Positions 8,805 to 16,487 of a stretch of 64,000 bases of DNA are shown here, piece after piece. Each line of letters opens with the position of its first letter. The stretch's first letter is position 1. The notes below the pieces were generated by a model. It did no database searches, had not been told where the DNA came from, and worked only from the letters and a program-made list of their open reading frames with translations. A program made the position numbers and the translations under genes. Source of the DNA: Flavobacterium sp. SUN052 (GTDB taxonomy: Bacteria; Bacteroidota; Bacteroidia; Flavobacteriales; Flavobacteriaceae); the NCBI RefSeq assembly GCF_028867935.1, contig NZ_JAPQNS010000003.1, positions 248,001 through 312,000 of the forward strand, written 5' to 3'.

Positions 8805-9227
8805 TTAGTCGCTATGGGGTAGATGTTTCGCAATGATTTCTGATAAGTGAGACAATGAACTCGGCTTTGGATGCCATCGAACAAGGTCTATATGATGCAC
8901 TTCAGCCAGATACTCCCGGTCTTCCGACCCGGTCAGGAGTATGGTTGGAATCACCGCCCAATCCGGTTGCTGTTGCAATTTTTTGAAGGTTTCTACACCA
9001 TTCAAGAGTGGCATGTTTAAGTCTAGAAATATCACGTCTGGGCGAATATTAGCGGCTTCCATAGCCGCTAATAATGATTGGCCATTCTCAAATCGATGGA
9101 AATCGGCTTCGGGGGCGTGTTGACGAAGGACCAGTTCAAATAGCAAACCATCGTCAATGTCGTCATCGGCCAAAAAAACACAGATTGGCCGTTGAATTTT
9201 ACGAGTTATTGAGGGACCAATATTCAT
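8805..9227 (-). CDS. Single-domain response regulator (receiver, Rcp1-like)
   Basis: 140 aa, receiver domain only. Acidic pocket LADDDIDDG (about 19-27), phosphoacceptor Asp in VIFLDLNMP (about 69), switch Thr in ILLTGSE and the conserved Lys in WHPKPSS. No output domain, so it works by protein-protein contact or in a phosphorelay. Converges on the VOC gene (15 bp apart) and probably pairs with the kinase at 6932-8173; pairing is inferred from proximity. Confidence 0.88.
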   Translation of the reverse strand: MNIGPSITRKIQRPICVFLADDDIDDGLLFELVLRQHAPEADFHRFENGQSLLAAMEAANIRPDVIFLDLNMPLLNGVETFKKLQQQPDWAVIPTILLTGSEDREYLAEVHHIDLVRWHPKPSSLSHLSEIIAKHLPHSD

Positions 9228-9295
9228 CGTTCTGAGTAGTATTTATTACATAGGACGAAAACAATAAATAAACATGTTTGGCTTGATGTATACTC

Positions 9296-9324
9296 AAACA
9301 GCCCGGTTATGAACCGGGCTGTTT
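9296..9324. terminator. 13-bp perfect hairpin
   Basis: AAACAGCCCGGTT, ATG loop, AACCGGGCTGTTT. Ends in TTT on both strands; lies upstream of the minus-strand receiver gene, so it likely terminated a gene now lost on the plus side or works bidirectionally. Confidence 0.5.
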
Positions 9325-10033
9325 AGGCAAATTCTTGACGTTGAGTGAATGGTGGACCTATTTATGCTTGAACCACCTATAAGGTAGCGAATAACGTAAA
9401 CTATAAAAGATCTACAACTCACCTTACCTAAAGTGTGCCACATTTGTTAAATAAGCCAAATGTCTGAAATTCAATCGACTACAACAAAAGCGGCGTATTT
9501 GTAACTAATGAGTGAGTTCTATGTTCCTCACTTCTGTAGACAGGTGTGGACACAAATTGGAGATCGTGGAAGACGCAATCCCGAAAGAAACAGATATTTT
9601 GGGGAGTGGAGTTAGATCTGGAGTGGTCTGAATACAGTGTAAAGATACTTATCCAGACGATTATATTTTTTTTGAAGGCTGAATTAGCCTGTTCAAGTCT
9701 ACATTTTAAGAATTCGGCTTATATTTCTGAGCGGTTTTGGGACCGCTAAATAGTGTGGATATAGTAAAAAGCAGATTGATACTATTGATCTGCTTTTTTA
9801 TGGGCATATCAATCATCAATAAATGCAATTGATCCTACATCCATCTCGCCAGACCATAGAAAAAGCCAGTCAATTTAACTGGCTCTTTACCGGGTTGTTT
9901 GTAATCTATAAGAGTCTGATTGCCTAGCATGGCGTATTTTGCTGCCACCTCTCTGACATATTGCACTAGCTTTGTGCGGGACGAAGGCTCCGTATAAAGT
10001 CGCTAGTGCCTAAACTCAAGGCCTTTTAATAGC
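9325..10033. other. Gene-poor region with two further hairpins
   Basis: About 700 bp with no convincing CDS; a 67-codon ORF at 9546-9749 has no recognisable feature. It contains hairpins at 9766-9799 (11-bp stem followed by six T) and 9859-9887 (ACTGGCT stem), both of plus-strand terminator type. With the receiver remnant at 10034-10157 this looks like decayed coding DNA. Confidence 0.5.
9766..9799 (+). terminator. Intrinsic terminator, orphan
   Basis: AAAAAGCAGAT paired with ATCTGCTTTTT across an 11-nt loop, then T run. No plus-strand gene can be assigned upstream. Confidence 0.6.
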
Positions 10034-10157
10034 CTATTTTGAGAGAAGAGATTTTAACAACACGATGATAGTGACTTCGTCACATCGGCGTTCATTCCTG
10101 AATTGCGATAATATCTCGAAAGCACTCAGGCGGGTCATGTTTAGATCCAGAAATACG
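10034..10157 (-). pseudogene. Receiver-domain (response regulator) remnant
   Basis: The minus strand encodes FLDLNMTRLSAFEILSQF followed by RNERRCDEVTIIVLLKS, then a stop at 10034-10036. This matches the phosphoacceptor region and beta-4 of a receiver such as the intact one at 8805-9227. Upstream in frame is a stop, and the N-terminal acidic pocket and conserved Lys are absent. Confidence 0.6.
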
Positions 10158-10223
10158 CATCATTTTCAATAGGCCTATTTATAACGCATGCGGTGGTCCA
10201 AAGCTAAATCAAATTCTTCGACG

Positions 10224-11210
10224 TCAACTGTGAAAATAATAAGCGGTGTCGACTTGACCATTGGGCATTACAAGTCCTCCGGTTTGTTCCGTTTCCTGAA
10301 TCAGATAGGGGGGACGTTGCTTCATTTGCTCAAACATTTTGCCGAGGTAAATGCCGATAATGCCCATCATGATAAACTGCCCCCCCCCTATTAAGATAAT
10401 CAATAAGATAATTGACGTCCAGCCTGAAACAGTTGTATTGGTAACATACTTTTCGTAGAGCACCTCCAAGCCGAATAGCCCTGCCAGCAAGGATAGAACA
10501 AATCCCAGGACGACAGAAATATATAAAGGCTTCGTCGTAAAGGAAGTAATCCCAGCTCCTGCCAGTCGAAGCATTTTGCGAAAGGAATACTTGCTGACCC
10601 CGGCATACCGCTCGGCTGGTTGATAAACGAGTTTACATTGCCGAAAACCAATCCAGGAAATGATGCCTCGCAAAAACAGATCCGTTTCTTTGAACTGCTT
10701 GAGACTATCAACAACTTTTCGGTCGAGCAGGCGAAAATCTGCCGTTCCCTCCAATAGATCAAGGTTGGAAACAGCTCGTAGAATTCGATAAAACCAACGC
10801 GAAGATGTTCGTTTAAACCAAGACAAGTCAGGATCAACCTGTCGAACTGTATGAACAATATCAAATCCTTTTCGCCACATATTTAGCAACGTCGGGATGA
10901 ATTCAGGAGGATGCTGTAAGTCAGCATCGAGACTGACGACACAATGCCCCTGCGCCTGTTCATAGCCAGCCCGTAGTGCCATTTGATGACCGTAATTACG
11001 GGAAAAAGAAAGATACCTCAAGGTAGGATCATCTTTACTTAACTGCTGAAGCACGAACAAGGTATTGTCTGTACTGCCGTCATCAATAATGAGAATTTCA
11101 TATTTCTCCTGTTCTTGTTTCAGTATGCCGTGTAGTCGATTGATTAAAACCGGTAGATTTTCTTCTTCATTAAAAGCAGGGATAATGATACTGACCAACT
11201 CTGGTTTCAT
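10224..11210 (-). CDS. Family 2 glycosyltransferase, polyprenyl-phosphate sugar transferase type (DPM/GtrB-like)
   Basis: 328 aa. Transfers a sugar from a nucleotide donor to polyprenyl phosphate on the cytoplasmic face of the membrane. GT-A domain residues 1-215: VSIIIPAFNEEENLPVL, IIDDGSTD, SRNYGHQMALRAGYEQA and the metal-binding DADLQHPPE. Two C-terminal membrane segments (about 232-255 and 268-293: LYISVVLGFVLSLLAGLFG; IILLIILIGGGQFIMMGII). Length fits the family. No flippase or O-antigen genes adjoin, so it is isolated cargo; the sugar cannot be predicted. Confidence 0.88.
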   Translation of the reverse strand: MKPELVSIIIPAFNEEENLPVLINRLHGILKQEQEKYEILIIDDGSTDNTLFVLQQLSKDDPTLRYLSFSRNYGHQMALRAGYEQAQGHCVVSLDADLQHPPEFIPTLLNMWRKGFDIVHTVRQVDPDLSWFKRTSSRWFYRILRAVSNLDLLEGTADFRLLDRKVVDSLKQFKETDLFLRGIISWIGFRQCKLVYQPAERYAGVSKYSFRKMLRLAGAGITSFTTKPLYISVVLGFVLSLLAGLFGLEVLYEKYVTNTTVSGWTSIILLIILIGGGQFIMMGIIGIYLGKMFEQMKQRPPYLIQETEQTGGLVMPNGQVDTAYYFHS

Positions 11211-11769
11211 ACAGGATTACTGACAGGAAATTTTTAAGTAAAAAAACGAGTTTTCTGTTCAGGATTTTCAAATGTCGCTATTGTAATTGAGTAGTAATGG
11301 TAAGTATTCTTATAAAAAGATTAAAATTAGCAAATCAACGCAACGGAGCATGGCTTCTTGACGTATTAGTCCGTCTGCATCAAATTTTCTCAAATAGTCG
11401 AAAAATACGTCAAAGGTGGCAATTCACACAGTTGTGCTGAAGCTACGGATGAAACTAAATCTGACTGACATCGACCGTTGTCTAGAAATTGCAAACTGGC
11501 CAACGACATACTCGTTTAGTCTGCATAAGGAAATTACACCTTCTCAGTGTAAAGATAAACTAGAATATATATAACCTATTTAAGTAATAATACTCAAAAA
11601 TATACCTGTTCTTAAGCAACTGGTTTCAAGATAGAGCGGTTAAAAATAAACACGGATTAATCGCTTAGTAGTAAGTAGAGTGTATTCTACTCATAAGTCA
11701 TTGAGTGAAGTGTTATTAATAATGCTATGATAAATTGTTGGAATTTAATGATGACTATTTACCTAAAAG
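11211..11769. other. Intergenic, no gene seen
   Basis: 560 bp upstream of the glycosyltransferase, AT-rich, no ORF, tRNA or strong hairpin detected. It should contain the glycosyltransferase promoter and that of the structured RNA that follows. Confidence 0.4.
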
Positions 11770-11955
11770 TTGGTCCTAAAAAAGCTCACACATTGTGTGG
11801 GCCAACGCTATCTGGTGGATAGCGGGGTATATCGCGTTATGAGCGTAACTGCTCAATACGTCGGGTTAGTAGACGCTTATAGTGTAGATATGCCCTTGTG
11901 GCCATCGAGATAGCACCCTAACCCATAAATGGAAGCCCCGAAAGGGGCTTTTTTT
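11770..11955 (+). ncRNA. Candidate structured RNA with intrinsic terminator
   Basis: Noncoding stretch with successive hairpins: GCTCACAC/GTGTGGGC (11784-11802, inside a GTTGG/CCAAC outer pair), CGCTATC/GATAGCG (11806-11824), GAGC/GCTC (11841-11854), CGTC/GACG (11859-11875). The loop GGGTTAG (11863-11869) is exactly complementary to CTAACCC (11918-11924), which would make a pseudoknot. It ends in a GC-rich terminator (11933-11950, T run to 11955). No known family (tmRNA, RNase P, SRP, 6S) could be assigned. Confidence 0.5.
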
Positions 11956-12020
11956 GTGAGTCAACCTAATTTTAATAGAATAAGGACTAAGCAAAGAATT
12001 CCTAACTGATGAAAAAAAGA

Positions 12021-12419
12021 TCACTTTGCATCCAATAGCTTTTGTAGCAATTCATTTTTTTCCCGTTCTGCCTGTAGCAGGCGTTCATACAACTTTTTGT
12101 TTTCTTCAATAGCTTCAAGCCATTTGTCAACCGGATTGAAATTATATTGTACGGATGCAGAATGATCGTGATAACTGTTAGAAAAGATATGGATAGCGGC
12201 ATCCTCGGTGAAATTCCTGATTGCTTCTTCCGACACACCAAGTAACTTGGAGACCTTGTGCATAATAGCTGTATCCAGAATCTCTTTTTGCTCCAACTGC
12301 GATACGGCTTGCTGACTCAACCCTAACGAGGTCGCCAAAAAATCCTGCTTCACGCCGAGGATTTCCCGAATGCGTTTGACGTTGCGACCGTGATGTATCA
12401 TAGGTGCCGTGTTGTCCAT
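12021..12419 (-). CDS. XRE-family transcriptional regulator
   Basis: 132 aa from ATG 12419; the open frame extends further upstream but without conserved sequence. Helix-turn-helix about residues 12-65: RIREILGVKQDFLATSLGLS then QQAVSQLEQKE. The C-terminal 60 residues are a coiled coil (ENKKLYERLLQAEREKNELL), giving dimerization. Divergent from the RiPP genes; two identical-type palindromes in the 131-bp gap (12443-12479) are probable operators, so it likely autoregulates and controls the precursor/radical SAM pair. Confidence 0.85.
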   Translation of the reverse strand: MDNTAPMIHHGRNVKRIREILGVKQDFLATSLGLSQQAVSQLEQKEILDTAIMHKVSKLLGVSEEAIRNFTEDAAIHIFSNSYHDHSASVQYNFNPVDKWLEAIEENKKLYERLLQAEREKNELLQKLLDAK

Positions 12420-12442
12420 CCACAAATTTAGATGAAATCCGG

Positions 12443-12479
12443 CTTGTAAAAAACAAGGGTTTCTCTTGTGCGATACAAG
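12443..12479. promoter_or_regulatory. Twin operators CTTGT-N5-ACAAG
   Basis: Two 15-bp palindromes at 12443-12457 and 12465-12479, 22 bp start to start (two helical turns), midway between the divergent XRE and precursor genes. Symmetry and spacing fit two dimers of an XRE repressor bound on one face of DNA. Confidence 0.65.
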
Positions 12480-12550
12480 CAGTAGAGCGGTCAGCGGCTT
12501 CATGCCATCCGGTAACTTTATAGCAGACAACGACTTCAAAATCTTCTGCT

Positions 12551-12775
12551 ATGACCGCGTCCAGCCAAAACGATATTCTGTTCGATGACATTGCTCTGTT
12601 GCAACAGCAGTTCAATTATCAACCATTGATTGCGACATCTGTCAATGCCAACTGTGACTGTGCCAGTTCTCCGTCACTCAATGTCAATTGTGACAGTGAC
12701 AGCCATCCTTCAATCTCACGTCATGACGACCGCCATACCCATCAAATCTCCGCACTTATTGGTCAAGCCGATTGA
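12551..12775 (+). CDS. Putative RiPP precursor peptide with Cys repeats
   Basis: 74 aa. Leader-like acidic/hydrophobic N-terminus (NDILFDDIALLQQQFNYQPL), then two tandem units, VNANCDCAS and LNVNCDSDS (consensus N-x-N-C-D-x-x-S), then a His/Asp-rich tail. No homologue recognised. It starts 131 bp from the divergent XRE gene and overlaps the radical SAM maturase start by 53 nt in another frame. That the maturase carries a PqqD-like peptide-binding domain and a SPASM domain makes this ORF the natural substrate. Cys or Asn/Asp residues of the repeats are the likely modification sites; this is inference. Confidence 0.6.
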   Translation: MTASSQNDILFDDIALLQQQFNYQPLIATSVNANCDCASSPSLNVNCDSDSHPSISRHDDRHTHQISALIGQAD

Positions 12776-14057
12776 CGGGGAGCATTTCTATGCCGTCAAT
12801 TGTGCATTTCCACACTCGCTACGCGTATTGAACCGGGCACAGTTTGATATTCTTGACGCTATCGACAACCAAAAGACTGTTTCAACTCTTGCAGACGAGC
12901 TGTCTGTTCAAATGGATGCTTTGTCAGCATTTTTAGGGCTGTTGTCGCAAACCGAAATTATCCGGTTCGACTACGTGTTCAGCCAACCGCAACAGCCCAA
13001 CACTCCACAATCTCTGAATTTCTGGATTCATACGACCAATCGATGTAATCTCACTTGCGGTTACTGCTATATCTCGACCCTCAATGCGACAGGTGGCATG
13101 ACAGATACCACCAAGCAGCAATTATTGGCTAAAATGGTTGAGACTGTCAGCAAGCGAAAAATCAACCATATCAAAATAAGACTGGCCGGTGGTGAACCCC
13201 TTAGCCAATTCAAAGCGTGGCAACGCTTTATTCCCGAAGCGCGAAGAACATTAAAAGGAGCCGGGTGCGTCATCGACTTCTCGTTTATTACCAACCTGAC
13301 CGTACTGACCGACGAGATTGTTCAGTTCGCGAAAGCGCATAACGTCAGTTTCGGGGTTTCGCTAGATGGTATTGAGGCACATCATGACGCGACCCGAACA
13401 TTCAAATCCGGGGCAGGGAGCTTTAAGATCGTGGATGCCAACCTCCGCAAACTGCTGGCTCACAATATTCCGGCATCGACCAGTACAGTCGTCAGCAATG
13501 CAAATTTGGCGGGCCTGCCAGACCTAACACGATATCTGATTGATCTCGATGTCCCGTTTCGTTACTCGATTGTCAAAGGCGAAGCCATCGACGCGGAACT
13601 ACTCAACCAATATCTATCTGAATCTTACACGATCATGGCGGATGCCGTTCAAACCGGCTGGCGGTTCTCGAGCCGGCATCAATTCTGCGATCTTAAACCC
13701 AATGAATTAGGCTTCCAGACTTGTGCATCAGGCTTTTCAGGTGGGGCGATCTACGTGGACGGGAGTGTTAATTATTGTCACGTTCATTTCGGCGATCAGA
13801 CCCAGCTCTCCCATTCCATCTTCGACAGCGATATGGACCTGGTGGATATGATTGAGCAGGGTAGCCATTATGAGGGTATGAAGTCCCGTGACTGCCAGTC
13901 TTGCCGCTATAAATCGGTCTGCACAAGCGGTTGTCCGGTGTATCGCGTCAACGGCAAAGACCCGCAATGCAGCCTCTATCACAAATTTATCCCGTTGATC
14001 TATGACCTACAGGCAAAAGAGCGATTGAAATTGCTGCAAGATTACGCAATGGTGTAA
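12723..14057 (+). CDS. Radical SAM/SPASM peptide maturase with N-terminal PqqD-like domain
   Basis: 444 aa from ATG 12723; the frame is open further upstream but conserved sequence begins just after this Met. Residues 5-85 resemble a PqqD-like RiPP recognition domain (SPHLLVKPIDGEHFYAVN to LSQTEIIRFD). Radical SAM core has the 4Fe-4S motif CNLTCGYC (C108, C112, C115), the glycine-rich LAGGEPL and SLDG. The C-terminal SPASM region has Cys in FQTCASGF, NYCHVHF, CQSCRYKSVCTSGCP and DPQCSLYH, binding auxiliary clusters. It should generate a radical on a ribosomal peptide and form a thioether, C-C bond or epimer. Likely co-transcribed with the precursor at 12551. Confidence 0.88.
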   Translation: MTTAIPIKSPHLLVKPIDGEHFYAVNCAFPHSLRVLNRAQFDILDAIDNQKTVSTLADELSVQMDALSAFLGLLSQTEIIRFDYVFSQPQQPNTPQSLNFWIHTTNRCNLTCGYCYISTLNATGGMTDTTKQQLLAKMVETVSKRKINHIKIRLAGGEPLSQFKAWQRFIPEARRTLKGAGCVIDFSFITNLTVLTDEIVQFAKAHNVSFGVSLDGIEAHHDATRTFKSGAGSFKIVDANLRKLLAHNIPASTSTVVSNANLAGLPDLTRYLIDLDVPFRYSIVKGEAIDAELLNQYLSESYTIMADAVQTGWRFSSRHQFCDLKPNELGFQTCASGFSGGAIYVDGSVNYCHVHFGDQTQLSHSIFDSDMDLVDMIEQGSHYEGMKSRDCQSCRYKSVCTSGCPVYRVNGKDPQCSLYHKFIPLIYDLQAKERLKLLQDYAMV

Positions 14058-14091
14058 TCTCTCCTTCTTTTTCCGGCTGCGGAGGCCTCGT

Positions 14092-14601
14092 TTGTCAGTC
14101 ACGATTTCAATCATTATTTCGCTGTTGGCATTGCTAGCCATGTTTTATCAGGCATACCTGCAACGGGTTCACAACCAAAAATCACTGAAGCCACTGGGAC
14201 AGATTTACTTTTGGGACCGCGACGGTCGTGTATCCGTTCAAGTACTCAACAACGGTGTAGGGCCATTGATTATCGACCAGATTACGTTCAAGAAGGGAGA
14301 TAATATATATTCCAGCATTGGAGATTGTCTTGCTCTTCCAGCCACGTCGTTCATGCATAGTTCAGCTCATCATCAAATAAAAAGAGTGGTTCTCCCCAAT
14401 TCCTCGCTGACGGTTTTTGAAACCATATTTGAAGACTCTGAAAGTGAAGAATACAGGGACCGTGTCAGATTAGAATTAAGCCCTATCCTGCTGAAAGCAC
14501 ATTGTCGTGATATTTACGATAACAAATTCACCGTCGAACGGGATTTCAAATGGTTTGCCCGGTATATGCTTGAAGAGAGCATTGAGATCGAAAATAGATA
14601 A
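14092..14601 (+). CDS. Hypothetical membrane-anchored protein
   Basis: 169 aa. TTG start at 14092 chosen because GGAGG lies at 14081-14085 and the frame then opens with an N-terminal membrane helix (TISIIISLLALLAMFYQAYL). The rest is a soluble, beta-rich domain (VSVQVLNNGVGPLIIDQITF) with no recognised family. It begins 34 nt after the radical SAM gene, so it could be part of the RiPP unit (immunity, transport aid) but no sequence motif supports that. Confidence 0.55.
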   Translation: MSVTISIIISLLALLAMFYQAYLQRVHNQKSLKPLGQIYFWDRDGRVSVQVLNNGVGPLIIDQITFKKGDNIYSSIGDCLALPATSFMHSSAHHQIKRVVLPNSSLTVFETIFEDSESEEYRDRVRLELSPILLKAHCRDIYDNKFTVERDFKWFARYMLEESIEIENR

Positions 14602-15074
14602 AATCGAACTCCAAGTAGGACTCTTAGTGAATAAATGGAGGACATCGACTGGTCAATAACTAGAAAGGTACTACACTACTTATTATTGGAAAGAGAAGGC
14701 GCAATCTGGTCAAATTATTTGCCCATACAGTGTATTGCAGTTATAAGCCCCCTTTTATGGCTTAGCTAATGCATGCTTTAGGCTCAATACTACCACTGCA
14801 ATTGTCCATGCTTGATTGTGGCTGGAACAGACATAAATGCGTCATTTTCCTCTTTTGAGACCAAAGCCGTTGACAGTCAGCGGCTAAGCTTATAAAAACT
14901 AACTTTGAGCAACACATAATTGCGTTACCTACAAGACCGTCATTTTTTCTGTAATCACAAAAAGTACTTCAAGAATTTAGGCTACAGCTCCAAATGATTC
15001 CAAACTTAGATTATATTTGCAAAATTCAAAAAAAATTATATTGAATATAATTTTTTCTATAAAATTTGAAATGT
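14602..15074. other. Intergenic before the methyltransferase operon
   Basis: 470 bp; base composition changes here from mixed to strongly AT-rich. No gene or RNA recognised. The last 60 bp are almost pure A/T and should hold the operon promoter. Confidence 0.4.
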
Positions 15075-16487
15075 ATGAATACCATTAATCCGGCTCAGAG
15101 TACTATAAGAACAGCACTTGATACAGATAGAGAACGTTTGACGCCAGAAAGGATTGATGAGAGGATCAAGGTACAAATAGCGAGTTTGACAGAAGAGAAC
15201 AGCTCTGTTTGGACTTCCCCGGACCACAATCGCAGGGAATATGTTCACGGCTTTTTCCAATACCCGGCTATGATGGTTCCAGTAGTTCAAAAACGAATTA
15301 TAAATATTATTAAATCAGCTAAACCAGACATTAGAAATGTAATTGATCCATTCATGGGATCAGCAACAAGCTTAGTAGCTTGCATGGAACACGGCCTTGA
15401 TTGTTACGGACAGGATACTAACCCTCTTGCAGTGTTAATTGGAAAAACAAAGACAGGACCATACTATGTGAATGAGATAAAGGAAAAGAAAGCTTTTTTT
15501 CTTATGTCAATAGAAAATGATGAGAATACTTTGATAGAAGCGGATTTTGCTGGATTAAACAAGTGGTTTAAGCCAAGTGTAGCACTGGAATTGTCAAGAA
15601 TTGTCAGAGCAATACGCTTAGAACCCAATTTATTCATACGAAGATTCTACTGGGTTAATTTAGCTGAGATTGTAAGAATTACTTCCAACGATAGGACGTC
15701 AACATTTAAATTACATGCTCGTCCCATTGAGGAAATCGAAGTAAGAGAATGTTCTCCAATAAAAGAATTCCGATTGCACATTAATAAGAGCATTGAAGAT
15801 TTAGAATTATATCGAGACTTATTGCAAAATGGCAATCATTTATTTAGAGATGCTTATAGGGGAACAAAGAAAATATTACTTCAAGATTCGAGTAAGAAAA
15901 TCTTCACTCCAACTGGACAGAACAATTTTTTTGATTTGCTCATCACTTCACCTCCGTATGGAGATAATAAAACAACTGTGACTTATGGCCAATATTCTTA
16001 TTTGCCACTTCAGTGGATTAATTTAGAAGATATTGACCCAATAGCTAATAAAGAACTTCTGGCAACAACAATGGAAATTGATACAAGATCCTTAGGAGGA
16101 AAGATAAAGAAGCTTTCTGAAAATCAATTAAATTCGCTTTATATTAAATCTCCGACTTTTAAGCTGGTGCATAGTAAGTTACTGTTTACTAGTAATGATA
16201 GAGTGAATAAGGTAATGGTTTTTATTCAGGACTTGTTCAATGTAGTGGAGCAAATCTTCTATGTAATGAAGCCAAACTCTTACCAAGTTTGGACAATTGG
16301 AAATAGATCAGTTGGTGGAGTAGAAATACCTAATAATCAAATCCTTAAAGAATTTATGGCACATATGGGATGTAAGCTAGTCACACAGATTGAGCGCGAG
16401 ATTATTAATAAACGTATGGCAAAAAGAAACAGCGGTTCCGTTCTGATGAATGCAGAAGACATTTTAATATTTAGAAAAATTGGCTGA
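15075..16487 (+). CDS. DNA methyltransferase (SPPY class, N6-adenine or N4-cytosine)
   Basis: 470 aa from ATG 15075 (an in-frame TTG lies 9 nt upstream). S-adenosylmethionine-binding motif I is VIDPFMGSATS (about residues 87-97); catalytic motif IV is ITSPPYGDN (about 293). Motif I precedes motif IV. N-terminal segment FFQYPAMMVPVVQKRI is typical of DNA methylases of this group. No target recognition domain is separable. First gene of a three-gene AT-rich operon; its stop overlaps the next start by 8 nt. Expected to mark host DNA so that a linked effector spares it, which is inference. Confidence 0.88.
   Translation: MNTINPAQSTIRTALDTDRERLTPERIDERIKVQIASLTEENSSVWTSPDHNRREYVHGFFQYPAMMVPVVQKRIINIIKSAKPDIRNVIDPFMGSATSLVACMEHGLDCYGQDTNPLAVLIGKTKTGPYYVNEIKEKKAFFLMSIENDENTLIEADFAGLNKWFKPSVALELSRIVRAIRLEPNLFIRRFYWVNLAEIVRITSNDRTSTFKLHARPIEEIEVRECSPIKEFRLHINKSIEDLELYRDLLQNGNHLFRDAYRGTKKILLQDSSKKIFTPTGQNNFFDLLITSPPYGDNKTTVTYGQYSYLPLQWINLEDIDPIANKELLATTMEIDTRSLGGKIKKLSENQLNSLYIKSPTFKLVHSKLLFTSNDRVNKVMVFIQDLFNVVEQIFYVMKPNSYQVWTIGNRSVGGVEIPNNQILKEFMAHMGCKLVTQIEREIINKRMAKRNSGSVLMNAEDILIFRKIG

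Noticed and set aside
9546..9749. 67-codon plus-strand ORF
   Set aside because: No start context, no recognisable composition or domain, in a region with pseudogene debris.
12630..12722. Longer N-terminus for the radical SAM protein
   Set aside because: It would overlap nearly the whole precursor ORF and adds Thr/Val/Ser-rich sequence with no domain; the conserved PqqD-like region begins after the ATG at 12723.
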